NCBI GenBank assembly: GCA_907163375.1
Contig: CAJQUW010015612.1
Location: 248,101 to 312,100 of the forward strand
From: Prostheceraeus crozeri
Lineage: Eukaryota > Platyhelminthes > Polycladida > Euryleptidae
Direction: 5' to 3'
Length of the DNA stretch: 64,000 nucleotides
Part shown: one piece after another, positions 1-11,159 of the stretch
Position numbering within the stretch: position 1 is the stretch's first letter
Layout of the letters: each line of letters starts with the position of its first letter
Notes under the pieces: model-generated
Told to the model about the DNA's origin: nothing
The model's database searches: none
The model's input: only the letters and a program-made list of their open reading frames with translations
Translations under genes and position numbers: made by a program

Positions 1-944
1 AACTCGTTCCCTCGCACGAATTTGTCGGCATCTGCCACTGGAGCTGGAGTTGCTGCGAATGCGGCTGAAGCGCGAAAGTTAGCCAAATACATCAGTCATG
101 TTGACCGCTTTGTAGTCCAACCAAGTCATGGATGATTCGACCAAGACCTTCTTGGAATCAATCGGTAGGACAACAGGAGACAGGCGGGAGGCTGCGTGGC
201 TGATGTAGAGAATAAGTCTCGACATCCAGCGAGGGAATGCGGACTGTTTATCAGGAGTAGGGCAATAGGACATTTTTATGAACTTTTTATTACTTATGGT
301 GTATATATTTTGTAAAATGTTTTTTTCTTGAAATAAAATGTGTTACGTACAACAAGTTACATCAAATTACTACAGGTAAACAGCCTTAACTTTCTGCCTG
401 CTGATGATGCTTGCAATTACTCCTATAGTTCTATCAAGATCCCATCTATATTATTCGTGCTTGAATTGATTGATTGCAACTACATCACGCAAAAGTGTTT
501 GTGATCAGTACTCGAACACGCTGACAAAAGATTTTGCTAGAATTAGTGAAAAATCATGCTTCTTCGTCTCTTCGACTGAACTCATCGACTTTCACATCTG
601 CTGCAGTGAGGCGTGAAACAAGCTTATTATAAACACCAGTGATGCTGTATTATGATCAGCTAAACTATTTCTTTTCTACATGGAAATTTGCCGCACTTGA
701 AATGCTTGCAAAATTCTTGATTTGTCCATTTAGTCTCTTAATGTAGGCGACTTACAAAGGCCGCTGTAGGCATTTTTCACAATTATCATGGTATAGTCAT
801 TTTAGCACTTGACTATGACTGGCTACTGTGGTACCATGACTGGCAATTTTTGCCACCTAACTTTAAAATCATTATAACTTTTGAGAGATGAATTTATCAC
901 ATGTTTCAAGAAGTTGTCATTCCACTGATATTCCATGACCCATA
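1..944. other. Unassigned AT-rich sequence
   Basis: No gene is recognised. A 64-codon open frame on the minus strand (79-273) shows no family motif that I know and has no supporting signal around it. The rest is AT-rich and full of stops in all frames. Confidence 0.5.
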
Positions 945-964
945 GAATAAGTATATGGTACGTA

Positions 965-1734
965 GCATAGAGTAAGCATATTTAGGTAGAGTGGTAACTC
1001 CGCATTTATTAAATCCCAAATGTGCATACACTTTCGATTTTATAAATGATCTCGATGTGAATACAATTGGGTATTGTCACCAAATGTGAGATATGCAAAT
1101 TTTTGAAGTGTTGAAGAAATTACTACGGAATTGAATGATCATGATAGCAATGCAGAAGGAATAATGGTATTAGTGAATCATAAAATCATGCCGTTGAAAA
1201 TTGAATTAAGAAATTGAAATTTCAGCCGAGAAAGCAAAATATCAGATCTCGACTTTTTCATGAAGACTTCCATTATGCAGCTCATGAAATTTCCTTATCA
1301 TCAGCTTTATTTCCGCTTAATTATGATGCTTGTTAGCAAATGTTCATTCCTTTGATATTCAACTTGTTTCACACTACTTATAAAGAGGACGTCATCTCGG
1401 TAGTATATAAACACAGGAAAAATGTGAAAATTTCTAGCTTTTTAAAAACTGTTCAAATAATTTTTTGGTTAGGAGAAACGTAATATTCGCAAAAAAACTG
1501 AGTGTTTTGATATAAAAATTTTCACTGTATACAGGTGCTTTTTTGAGTCGACACTCTACATACTTACTCTATGGTAATTCCGTGGTAATTTCTTCAAAAC
1601 TGCAAAAATTCGCATTTGGCAGCAATGCCCAACTGCATTCACCTCGAGTTCATTTAATAAAATCGAAAGTGTATACATATTGGGGATTTCATAAATGCGC
1701 AGTTACCACTCTACCTAATTTACCTACTCTATGC
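965..1734. mobile_element. MITE-like element with ~80-bp terminal inverted repeats
   Basis: The first ~80 bases (GCATAGAGTAAGC... through TAGGTAGAGTGGTAACT) recur in reverse complement at 1655-1734, ending at CTCTATGC, with scattered mismatches. The ~600-bp interior has no convincing ORF. The same terminal motif (TAGGTAGAGTGGTAACT) recurs near 54.67 kb, and the internal motif TTTTTGAGTCGACA recurs at ~55.50, ~56.07 and ~61.23 kb, so this is a dispersed family. A target duplication could not be fixed by eye. Being short, non-coding and inverted-terminated, it is best read as a non-autonomous DNA transposon of unknown superfamily. Confidence 0.65.
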
Positions 1735-1944
1735 CACTCACAGACAACAACTTTATGATGGGAGCTTAAGAAGGGCGTTTATTAGAGATGGAGATTCTAC
1801 TATACGTATCTGCAGTATTGTGGGGCCCTAATGGGGTTCATGGGGGCTATAATTTGAGAGTAGTGTTTATTAAAAAGTGAGCGTATATTAGAGAAAATAC
1901 GGTACATAGATGTGCATGTAGGCTATGATAAATCTATGTAGGCT

Positions 1945-2613
1945 ATGTAGGATGTGATAAATATCGCTCTCCGTTCAAGTTCCCATTCACAATGACTGTG
2001 ACAGTTCGACCTCCGTATCAGATACCGGCCCAGATCATCACGCTACTATCACCATAGCGGTCATGCTCAGATATGCAGCAGGGTGAATAGCTCTCACCAA
2101 CCATTCGATGCACCTAATGCGGCCATCGTGAAAATCCAAAGTGAAACGGGATTCATCTGTCCACATCACTTGACGCCATTCCTCTGTGCTCCACGACAGA
2201 TGCTGCTCACACCATTCCACACGCTTTCGCTTGTGTTCGAGACCTGCGGAGAAAAAATTGGCAGTGAATGGTTCTGCTAGAACCAATTGGTCCGCTTCTG
2301 CTAGACGGCGATATGCTGTTCATATACTGCATGCAATTCCTGCTGCAGCTTTCCAGCTGATGGCCAGTCGAGGAACACTCTTAAAGCGATTGCGCTTTGC
2401 TGAGATAAGCAACTTCCTGTCGGTAGCATTGTTTGTCAATCTCGGTCTCCCTGATCCTTTCCTTCTTTTAACATTTCCATCATTATTCCATCGACTCCAC
2501 CACCTGGTCACAGTGGAGTATGACACACCCAACTTCCGTCCAACAAACCTACAACTCTTTCCACATCGTAGCATTCCAACAGCCATCCCTTTTACAAACT
2601 CTGATTGCGACAT
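1945..2613 (-). pseudogene. Tc1-like transposase, truncated copy (copy 1)
   Basis: Read on the minus strand, 2613-2320 encodes the N-terminal DNA-binding part: helix-turn-helix segments, then the GSGRPR linker typical of Tc1/mariner transposases. The same frame then meets TGA and continues from 2286 with the start of the catalytic domain, including WTDESRF, which carries the first catalytic Asp. The C-terminal part is lost: relative to the copy at 15.7-16.6 kb, a frame change follows HDGRIR and homology ends at about 1945, the edge of the segmental duplication. It cannot encode a working transposase. Confidence 0.9.
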
Positions 2614-2792
2614 TTTTGCTTCAAAATTTAGTCATAAAGAATTGCTTTTCTTCAACGTCCGTAAAATATCATGTATTGGTAGCACGGGTATTTATAATGC
2701 ATGCTGCGCGTACAACTAAGCGTCGCTTCACATGTTGTGGGTTATGCGGCCTTTTCTATCAAAGCAAGTGCGTATTCATGTTCATCATGTAA

Positions 2793-4725
2793 TCATAATA
2801 TCCATCCGATTGTCTGCATGTCACAAGTGTGATTTGTCACAGCTGGTCATGAAATAGCTGAATGAGTTTATAATCGAGCACAGAAAATTTCCAGCAATCA
2901 TGACTGATAGTAATGCTGCAATACTGCGTAATTTCGATTCGTGTCACGAACGTCTTCTTCTTAAATTACTGTGTCTGTACATCCATTTCCTCCTTTCAAT
3001 TCCATGCTTCCATCACATTTGCCCAATTCCGGACACCTTCACCCGCCTTCCACTAGCATTGACTTGCTGTGATCTCGATCATTTCTTTAATGTGCCGCCT
3101 ATTCAATAAATTATGTCTCTATAATTCATCTAATGTATGTACTGATGTATCCATCTGTGCGGAATCGAAGTTATTGTGATTGCACTGCTTTCAGATTTTT
3201 TATTCACCAAAAGCACACCATCATTTCCGCAACGGATGACAAATTGATGATGATAAATGTACATTCAAAAATTTGTTCCTACTTGCATAAATGTTTTCTT
3301 CGTTCCAGTCACAAATACTATGGAACTACAACATCGCGGGGGTATCAATTGTGCCTAACACATTTTCAAGTCTAAAAGACGAAGCTCGACAAGCGATCAT
3401 GACCCGATGAAAACATATGGATGACTATCCTATCATCGGGATAGACAATGACAGCAAAATGTGTTCCATTGTTGTTATAACTGACAATAACATTCGAATT
3501 CAAATTAACAATTCGTTCTTACTTTGCAGCTCATAGGATTTTCTGATGCAAAATATGTTTTCCTAAAAAATGAAGAAATGTGACCACAAAGCACGTAAAA
3601 CGCTTAATATGATTTCAATATCCTTATTTTCAGAATCCTTTCATCCTTATTCTGACAAATTGATTCTGTCTGACAAGAGGAGAAAGCAGGTAGTCCTCGG
3701 CAGACACGGAGATTTGCAGTAAGCATATGGTGTGCATCAGTCTATGAAAGTCTCATTTTCGACCTCGTTCCCTGCAGAAACTCGCTGTGGCTACCGCACT
3801 AGTTAGTTATTAAGAATCCTTCGTAATCAAACTCTGTGTAGAGATGAGATATCTATGTTGCTGAGCAGGATCACTACATCAGTCACAGAATTAGATTGTT
3901 TATGCGCATAAATATATTAGAAGTGCAAAATGATTCAAAACGATGGCACATGTAGGAACTTGCTAAGTGGGAAAAGTTGGCAAAAAGAAATTCTTAATAG
4001 CCTACTGAGATGGGCAAAGCAGTCGTTCATTGCTTGCGGATTGCTGTGAATTCCTTTGAAGTGCTTCAAACGCCAGGATTCCTTCAGATTCGAAGAAATC
4101 AGATAATTGAGCACAAGTTGCACATCGGAAATGAAATGCTTCATACAGTTGGGATGTAGAAATAGTGTTTAAGATAGCAACTCTAAATGATACAACGTGC
4201 ACTGATTCATCAGCTGATCAGAGACACGCTGCTATCGATATTTCAAAATCCCTCATTTAGAGATTTTGATTAGACAAACAATATCTCAATGTTCCTAGCG
4301 AATGGCTTTAAATGCCACGAAAAATCAGCTGTGTCCGGTCTAGTCCTAATAATGTAATCCGATGCCCTGTATCACAAATTTACGAAAAAAATTTGATAGA
4401 ATTTGGACATGCTCATCGTCGAGATGCCGAGAGCGTATGCGAACATTGAATGTGAGTGTGTTAACTTATTGGCTTTCTATCACTGGGCCAATAATATGTG
4501 ATATATGACGATATTTGACACAATGCTTGTTTATATGGATGAGAATGACATGTCATCCTTATTGAGAAACATGTGTCTCTCAACAGGATCTGAACTGCAG
4601 CAGGTAAAAGCCCACCTTGCAACTGATATCCTCACAGTTTTCAAGGCAAACTCCGCGAAAATTCAGAAATTTCCCCTAAAAATCTATACTGCTCGTTTTG
4701 GACAAGTTGAAAGTAGTGCGCTGTA
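2793..4725. other. Non-coding part of the duplicated unit
   Basis: AT-rich sequence shared with 16775-18681 in copy 2. Small open frames are present in both copies but carry no recognisable motif and are interrupted at different places in the two copies, so I see no gene. There is no RNA gene or further repeat structure that I can support. Confidence 0.6.
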
Positions 4726-5723
4726 CACTGTAAATCGCTGGATACGAAAATTACATACAAACGCATACCAAGTTTACATACAATTTGAAACCAACATTTG
4801 ATACGAGATTCTGGTATATATAAAGAAATCTGGTATGTTTTTCATACGAATGGCCATTTACTTTTGTATGTGATTGGTATGTAAACGATACGAACTATGC
4901 TAACGGTGATTGGCTGCTTTACGTTGAAATACGAATTCTTGGTATGTTTTATATACGAGACCCGATGCAAATTGGTATGTGTTTCGTATGTCTTTCGTAT
5001 CAATAGCTTTATGTCATATGGCAAAAAATATGTTATACTACATACTACTTACAAATAACTTTTTTCCAGTAATACCAGCCGTGAATATTTCTTTGTGAAA
5101 GTGTGGTGGTATTTAACTAGATTAGATTTGTTGTGGAATTAAAGCCGCATGTCATCTGTGCAACTTGTCTTATAGCATTCACAAGACTCATAATTAGCTC
5201 ATTTCCTTGAACAAAATTGATAAACATCATTTCAATAAAACGATAACTTTTCAGCAACCATGTTGACTTATATATCTCAAACATAACTATTTTTGCGTTC
5301 ATGAATTATAATGTGTCTTTATTTTGGATTGATAATATGCTTAGTTCCAAAATTACATAATTCATAATTGTTGATGGTCAAATACTTATTGATTATTTAT
5401 GAAATGCCTCGAACCTACATGTATTAAAATCGAATTCAGTATTGTTAGTTTGACTATAAAATGTCATTATCTCACTACTTACAAAGCAGTAGTAGCATTA
5501 GTGTGATCTTTATTGACAAAAAACTTTAAATCAACATACTTTGGACATGATTGATGCTTTCTTTTAACATTGTGCTGGTATGGCTTTAGTATGTAAAGAA
5601 TACCACACTTGAAATAACATGCGAAAAGCATACAAATATATACCAAGATCATACAGAAATATACCAAAAAAATATTTTGGTATGCATCCTTCGTATGTGA
5701 TTCGTATTGAGCGATTTACAGTG
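4726..5723. mobile_element. 998-bp CACTG-ended DNA transposon (non-autonomous)
   Basis: The termini are inverted: CACTGTAAATCGCT at the left and AGCGATTTACAGTG at the right, extending inward through repeated ATACGAA/TTCGTAT and GGTATG units. It is flanked by TA on both sides (4724-4725 and 5724-5725). Copy 2 of the segmental duplication has a single TA at the equivalent place (about 18681), a clean empty site, so the insertion is younger than the duplication. No transposase is encoded. CACTG ends recall the EnSpm/Chapaev groups, but the 2-bp TA duplication does not decide between families. Confidence 0.88.
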
Positions 5724-5725
5724 TA

Positions 5726-6797
5726 TGCATACAATATGTCAGAGCACAGAAGTCCAACATGCCCTAACCGCAAACAAATTTCTTAGTATTTCACATATTG
5801 TAGAAACTACGTACGCGCATTCATAACCCTCTTCATAGCCCTTTCGTGACAATGGGTGCGCAGCACATCATGCACGAATTGTTCAAAGTCACCGCGATTT
5901 GTGACCCGACAATGTAGTGAAGCTCACTTCGGTCGCGCAATGGATAATCTTGAAACATGAATTCAAGCATGGCGGTTAACTCATTTGCATATCCACATCA
6001 CATTCTTACTGGAAACCAAAAGTTCTCTAATGCTGTTTGCGAAGATCATGGACACATTGGACACAAGATGGACCTTCATTCACATAATCTGTAATACGTA
6101 TATGAATGAGATTTTTCTTCTTTATTTATTAGGTAGGCACTCGTTGATTTCATCCTATGTACGTAGTGATGAAAATTTTCCGGAAAATTCTGAATCAAAA
6201 TTCATTTTGAGTGGAACATTTCCGAAAAATGGAAAATTTTGGAAAATTTTGAATTTTTGTGACATAATTTGTGCGTTCTACCACAGCACAGCCGAGGCAG
6301 CTACACACCAATGGCATTGGTCTGAAACTCTTGATATCGTCATTATTTCGATTAGGACGATCGTAGCGATGCGAATCTCGTCCACGGATTTTAGAGCATT
6401 CCTTTGCCACCAGTGGCTTACGTGAAGTATTAGCATTATTAATTGTCACACAGACACCGTTAATAGGATAAGGTGAATCTTGCTTCACAGTAGTGGTAGA
6501 TTTTCATTACTTGCTTATTTGCTTACTTGATGACCGAATATCAGCCGTTGACTCGCCAACGGCGCAGATCGCATCTTCTCCATTCATTTCTGCATATCGC
6601 GATTCTTGTTCAGGTTCTCCCGTACAGCTTTAACATCGGATCGCACCATCTAATTTGAGGTCAACCTCTTGGTCTTTGATGTCATCAGTGTGTCCACTCC
6701 GTTATTCTGGTGGCCCACCTTCTGTCGCTCCTCCTGTCCGAAATGTACACTATGTCAATGATGTCCTTCACCTTCGATCTCTCTCTTAGGTCTCTTG
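5726..6797. other. Non-coding; one hAT-like terminus
   Basis: No gene is supported. TAGTGATGAAAATTTTCC at 6164-6181 matches the left terminus of the hAT element at 27450, and the following ~150 bases (TTTTCCGGAAAATT..., then a segment ending CACAGCCGAGGCAG) resemble that element's interior. A right terminus was not found, so this is probably a decayed relative. Copy 2 has the same stretch at 19.12 kb. Confidence 0.5.
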
Positions 6798-7076
6798 TTA
6801 TTTGTCTTGTCGAACTCTTGTTATTCGTCGTTCCATTGCTCTTTGGGTGACTTGATGAAAGTGTTCATCCTTTTCTGTGAGGCTCCATGTTTCACAAGCA
6901 TAAGTCAGCGATGGCATTACATGCGTGTTGAAGCATGGATTCCTTAATAGTAGTGGCCGGGATGGGAAACTGAAATTTCTCTCATCGCGGCTGTACGCTA
7001 GAAGGGTCACTTTTGTAGACGCAAATTTTCCCTCAAACCTGTGCGTTATCGCGAAACAGCGAGAATCCCTGACCAA
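6798..7076 (-). pseudogene. RTE-like LINE reverse transcriptase, C-terminal scrap (copy 1)
   Basis: The minus strand reads LTYACETWSLTEKDEHF followed by TQRAMERRI. This is the conserved post-catalytic segment of RTE-type LINE polyproteins (tyrosine-CETW, then the QRAMERR helix). Only ~40 residues are recognisable and the upstream part is unrelated sequence. An identical scrap lies at 19755-20033 in copy 2. It is a dead fragment. Confidence 0.75.
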
Positions 7077-8221
7077 GTGATGAGCATTGAAACCTACAGC
7101 CTGTTGGTCAGTGCCAAATCAAATGGAGGATCAAGCAAAATATATATAAACAATGTTCCCGTTTTACAACACATTCCGGTTGAAAGCTTTAACTTCATTA
7201 AGAATTATGAGACGAAAAGACGTCAGACGATAAGATATACGTTTACATGTCGTCCTTTTCCTTAGTCACACATTTTACACTTCGCGTATGTAGAAGTTTA
7301 ACGACGCCTAACGTGCACTCAGCTACGAATTACAATTATAAAAGTTCTCTGCGACATCAGTCTCCTGGAATATCCCTTTATAAACTCCCTAAGAGCGAGA
7401 TTTTTGATGAATGGCACCGAAGAGTACGTCGTCAAAATGACGGATTCACCCGGGATAAGACAAATAATGCTTTTCTATGCTCCAAACGTTTTAGAAACAA
7501 CGACTTCCTTAGTGAGCGCGAGGATTATAACAATTCAAGAAAACAGCAACACGGTAATATTCGAAGAAGGCGAGATAAGTTCGCTGGTTAGAAACATTTG
7601 GACTGGATTAAATCGATTTTGTGTAGCTTGTCACAATTTACCTACCGCATAAAACGTTTTTTTTTTAAATTTTCTAGTTATGAATTAAATATTTTTGCAT
7701 ACCAGCTTTCTACAAAAATAATGTAATGAATATGTGGATCTATTTGAATATATCATCCATTCATTAATGTCTGCTTGTCTTCAATGACCATTTTTCCTAA
7801 ATCCGAATTATTCAAAATACTTGAATCATTCAAAAGTGATTAAATCCGCGAATTTTAGTTTTTCCAATTGCATACGTTCATTAACGGAACTCTCCGACAT
7901 TCCCACTAAAGAAAAGCGCCCGGACAGAAGTTCGGAGCCGAGGCTTCTCACATCGAAGTTACTTGTTAAATTAGATTAATTTAACCTGCTACAAAGTAAG
8001 GTTTACAACGCAGCGACCGAGCTCTAGACCTGTTGTGAGATGAACCCCATAGTGTGCTGAACCACCAACTTTGAGTATGAATCAATGTCACTGAAAATAT
8101 CAATTGCCGTCTAGAATCAAATCAGAATAGAAGTATTACATTGGACAGTATTTCTCAACCCCCAGTCCGCGGACTAAAGTTAGTCAGCGGGACAGGACAG
8201 TTTAGTCCGCGAAGTTAATGT
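7077..8221. other. Non-coding part of the duplicated unit
   Basis: Shared with copy 2 (20034-20750 and 22496-22920). A 114-codon plus-strand frame at 7247-7591 is retained in copy 2 with few changes, but both copies are recent duplicates and the protein matches no family I know, so conservation means little. Nothing else is supported. Confidence 0.5.
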
Positions 8222-8226
8222 GAAAT
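8222..8226. other. Gypsy target-site duplication (GAAAT), left
   Basis: GAAAT stands directly before the 5' LTR and again directly after the 3' LTR at 12517-12521. In copy 2 the uninterrupted site reads GTGAAATAAGG near 22915, with one GAAAT. A 5-bp duplication is usual for Ty3/Gypsy integrases. Confidence 0.9.
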
Positions 8227-8424
8227 TGATGTGACTGACTTTCTCTCTCTCTTCTCTCTCCTATGACTCTTTATCATTGGCTCTAACTGTTCGCGTATTT
8301 CCCCTACTGTCTCCTTCATGTACTCTGGGCTATCGGCAGGGAATACACACATGTTTGTCCATCCACGCTGACTTGTTCTTCCTCGTGTTTGCACAGCTCA
8401 CTAGCAATTAGTCCCAACACATCA
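8227..8424 (+). repeat. 5' LTR of the Gypsy element
   Basis: 198 bp, TGATGTGACTG...CCCAACACATCA. It contains a CT-rich stretch after the first 15 bases. It differs from the 3' LTR in the CT-rich stretch and at one T/A before GCACAGCTC. Confidence 0.95.
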
Positions 8425-8426
8425 AT

Positions 8427-8441
8427 TGGCGACGAGAATGG
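8427..8441 (+). other. Primer binding site (tRNA-Ser type)
   Basis: TGGCGACGAGAATGG starts two bases after the 5' LTR. It is complementary, but for one base, to the CCA end of animal tRNA-Ser(GCT), as I recall that tRNA's acceptor end. Mag-group elements are known to use tRNA-Ser. The gag ATG (8438) lies inside this site. Confidence 0.75.
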
Positions 8442-9240
8442 CTCAACGACTAACGATCCCACTACCACGCACCTTCATGGACCATCCTGGTGATCCTACG
8501 GTCCGTTGGGCTAATTGGTTAGCACAGCTTAAAAACTTCTTCACCTTAACGGATTTGACACTTTCTTCTTCGAACAAACTGAGCGACCATGCAAAGAACG
8601 CCTATCTCTCTGCATTGCTCGGAACTGAGGGTGCTCGTATTTTAATGGCACACCCAGTAGCTGCTACAGCTGAATCTGCAACTTTCGCTGATTTCAGCGC
8701 CACCGTATCCACCCTCTTCGAACGACCTGTCAATCCAGTGCGCGCTGAATATGAATTTCGCAATCGACGTCAATGCCCGACCGAGTCGGCCGCGGACTTC
8801 CTTACGTCTCTACGAACCCTGTACGTCGAATGTACCAACCTATGCTCAGGTGGCGCCGAGGCGAAGAAGCTCGAAGAACACAACCTCGCGATGCAGCTAG
8901 CAATCGGCTGTTACTCCCGCAAGACGCAGGAGAAACGTCTGCAGCTCAACGTCATTTTTCACACGATGCAAGCTGATGAGTCCGCTTCTGAAGCGTCAGC
9001 CGCGATACGAACCGAGGCTCTCAATCGCAACATCGCAATCGTCACGCATCATCGAGACAAGAGTGGCAGTGGCAAGAACTTTAAGCCTACTAAGCAAAGG
9101 CTTAAAAATCGTGCATCGGATGTGGTTCGACTGTGCATCAGTTCAAGTCTCCTGAGTGCCCAGCGTACGGCAAGACATGTAATAGCTGCAAAAAATTGCA
9201 TCATTTTGCCGGGCTCTGCATGTCTCGAAACAAGAGAAGC
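8438..9240 (+). pseudogene. gag: Gag (capsid and nucleocapsid), frameshifted
   Basis: The frame from ATG 8438 gives a gag-like capsid region: a W-rich start (VRWANWLAQLKNFFTL), then FADFSATVSTLFERP and EYEFRNRRQCPTESAADFL. Around 9105, at a run of five A's, the frame changes. The adjacent frame then carries two zinc knuckles: CIGCGSTVHQFKSPEC, and C-N-S-C followed by H and C about ten residues on, an arrangement typical of Mag gag. Gag packages the RNA into a particle in the cytoplasm. The broken frame separates capsid from knuckles, so this copy would make a protein without nucleocapsid. Confidence 0.85.
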
Positions 9241-9315
9241 GACCGCAGCGTCAAATCTCTCTTCCTCAGCGAGCTCTAGAGCGGCGCAATTTCATCTCCT
9301 GCTTATGAAATTACA

Positions 9316-9612
9316 TTGCTTGTCCAGTGTGACTCAGCGAACGCCCATGTTACATTCATGATAGACTCCGGAGCCGACATCTCCACTTTACAGCACGCAG
9401 TGGCTTCTGACAAATTCCCTTTAGCATCGATTCGCCAGAACAATCAAGTTGTGCGCAACTTCGACCACAGCCCATATCTGGCATCAAAGGCTTTCTTGCA
9501 TGCAGCCTCAGCTACAACGACCGCCACAACACTCCCGCTGACTTCCTCGTAGTGCCCAACAGCTATCCTAGCGTCATCGGCCGTGACGTCATGCGGAGCC
9601 TGGGACTAAGAA
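9316..9612 (+). pseudogene. Aspartic protease of the Gypsy pol
   Basis: FMIDSGADISTL near 9355-9390 is the retropepsin active-site loop (D-S-G-A). The second conserved block, SVIGRDVM, lies in the next frame at about 9575, so a frame change near 9535 splits the protease. It would cleave the gag-pol precursor. It is followed immediately by the reverse transcriptase frame. Confidence 0.85.
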
Positions 9613-11159
9613 TCTGTGACGACCGCGGAAACATCTTGAGTGTTCGCTCTACAAGCGCGTGCGTGCGCGCAGCAGACAAGTCAACAGAATGTGCGCTCGA
9701 TAACTTCCCTTCTCTGCGAAGCAACGACCTTGGGACCTTCCCAGACTACACGCATACAATTTCTGTGAGCGAGACTTTCAGACCTCACGTGACCAAACTT
9801 CGCTCTGTTCCTTTGGCCAAACGTGATGCTGTTATGTGCGAGATTCAGAGTATAATCGACAGTGGGATCTGGTCTCTAAACAGCAAATCCGATTGCGCTC
9901 ACGGTATGGTCGTCGTGTCTAAGAAAGACGGAGGTGTCAGAATTAGAAGTGACCTTTCTCCACTTAACACGTACATTGTTCCTGATCGACATCCTTTGCC
10001 TCTCCTCGAAGATCTGCTCCTTCAATTGCGCGGTGCCTCCTTCTTTTCAAAAATCGACCTACGAAAAGGGTATTTTCACATACTCTTGGACGAAAGCAGC
10101 CGCCGATACACTGCAACGATAACACCGCTTGGGTTAATGGCCTACAACAGACTACCCATGGGTCTGCGCGACGCCGCGTCAGTGTTTCAAAAGTGCGTTT
10201 TTGAAACCCTTAAGAAGTGCAACAACTCTATTGCCTTCATTGACGATATTCTCGTTTACGGCAAGACTCGTGAAGAGCATGGTGTAGCTCTGCAAAACGT
10301 TTTTCAAGCCTTGTCCGACAAACCATTCCGCGTCAACGTCGACAAGTGCGAGCTATGCGTCTCCGAAACCACGTTCCTGGGCTTCCGATTGAACAAAGAT
10401 GGTGTCCGTCCCAACCCCGACAAGATCCGACCCATCAAACAAGCACCACCGCCGAAGAACCTAAAACAACTACAATCCTTCCTGGGCGCGGTTAACTACC
10501 TTTCCAACTTCATCCCTAACCTTGCGAACTTGGCGGAGCCTCTCCGACGTCTCACGCGCAAGAACCAAGCTTTCACTTGGGGTTGCGACCAAGAGAGGGC
10601 ATTCCAAACTTTAAAGGAGTCGATCTCGGAGGAGCTACAACTCTCAATCTTTGATCCCCATGCCCCAACAATCGTTACGGTCGACGCAAGCGACATTGGA
10701 CTCTGTGCACAGCTCACGCAGCAGAAAAATGATATTGAAGTGCCGATTCAATTCGCCTCACATACGCTCTCGGATCGTGAGCGCAACTTCACGACAAACG
10801 AGCGTGAAGCACTCGCGTGTTTGTGGGCCGTAGAGCATTGGGAAAAATTTCTGCTAGGACACCATTTCACTCTCCGAACTGACCATGGCGCTCTGTCAAC
10901 TCTCCTCCAACATCACACTTCCACCCGAAAGTCCACCAAATTCATCCAACGGCGTGAACGCTTGTCTCGATTTGATTGCTCCGTGAGCTACATCAAAGGC
11001 AGTACCAACTACATGGCCGACGCTTTGAGCCGTCTACCTCAAGCCCATCCAAAGAAAGAAGACGCGATCGTGGATGAGGAATCAGAGACTACTGCCACAA
11101 TTGCAAGTTTAATGAGCAGCAATGACATTCGTGAAATCATCCTGTCCTGCGAAAAATGA
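9552..11159 (+). CDS. pol: Gypsy reverse transcriptase and RNase H
   Basis: A 535-codon open frame. It starts with the end of the protease (SVIGRDVM), then a reverse transcriptase with SKIDLRKGYFHI (first catalytic Asp), LPMGLRDAASVFQ and FIDDILVYG (the catalytic YxDD box, here FIDD, common in gypsy). The thumb follows with FLGFRLNKDGVRPNPDKI, then a Ty3-type RNase H with VTVDASDIG, the NEREALACLWA segment and TDHGAL. It copies the RNA genome to DNA and removes the RNA strand. The frame is open but is not joined in frame to protease or integrase, so its expression in this copy is doubtful. Confidence 0.95.
   Translation: MPNSYPSVIGRDVMRSLGLRICDDRGNILSVRSTSACVRAADKSTECALDNFPSLRSNDLGTFPDYTHTISVSETFRPHVTKLRSVPLAKRDAVMCEIQSIIDSGIWSLNSKSDCAHGMVVVSKKDGGVRIRSDLSPLNTYIVPDRHPLPLLEDLLLQLRGASFFSKIDLRKGYFHILLDESSRRYTATITPLGLMAYNRLPMGLRDAASVFQKCVFETLKKCNNSIAFIDDILVYGKTREEHGVALQNVFQALSDKPFRVNVDKCELCVSETTFLGFRLNKDGVRPNPDKIRPIKQAPPPKNLKQLQSFLGAVNYLSNFIPNLANLAEPLRRLTRKNQAFTWGCDQERAFQTLKESISEELQLSIFDPHAPTIVTVDASDIGLCAQLTQQKNDIEVPIQFASHTLSDRERNFTTNEREALACLWAVEHWEKFLLGHHFTLRTDHGALSTLLQHHTSTRKSTKFIQRRERLSRFDCSVSYIKGSTNYMADALSRLPQAHPKKEDAIVDEESETTATIASLMSSNDIREIILSCEK

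Noticed and set aside
2186-2719. 177-codon plus-strand ORF, repeated at 16168-16701
   Set aside because: It is the antisense of the Tc1 transposase.
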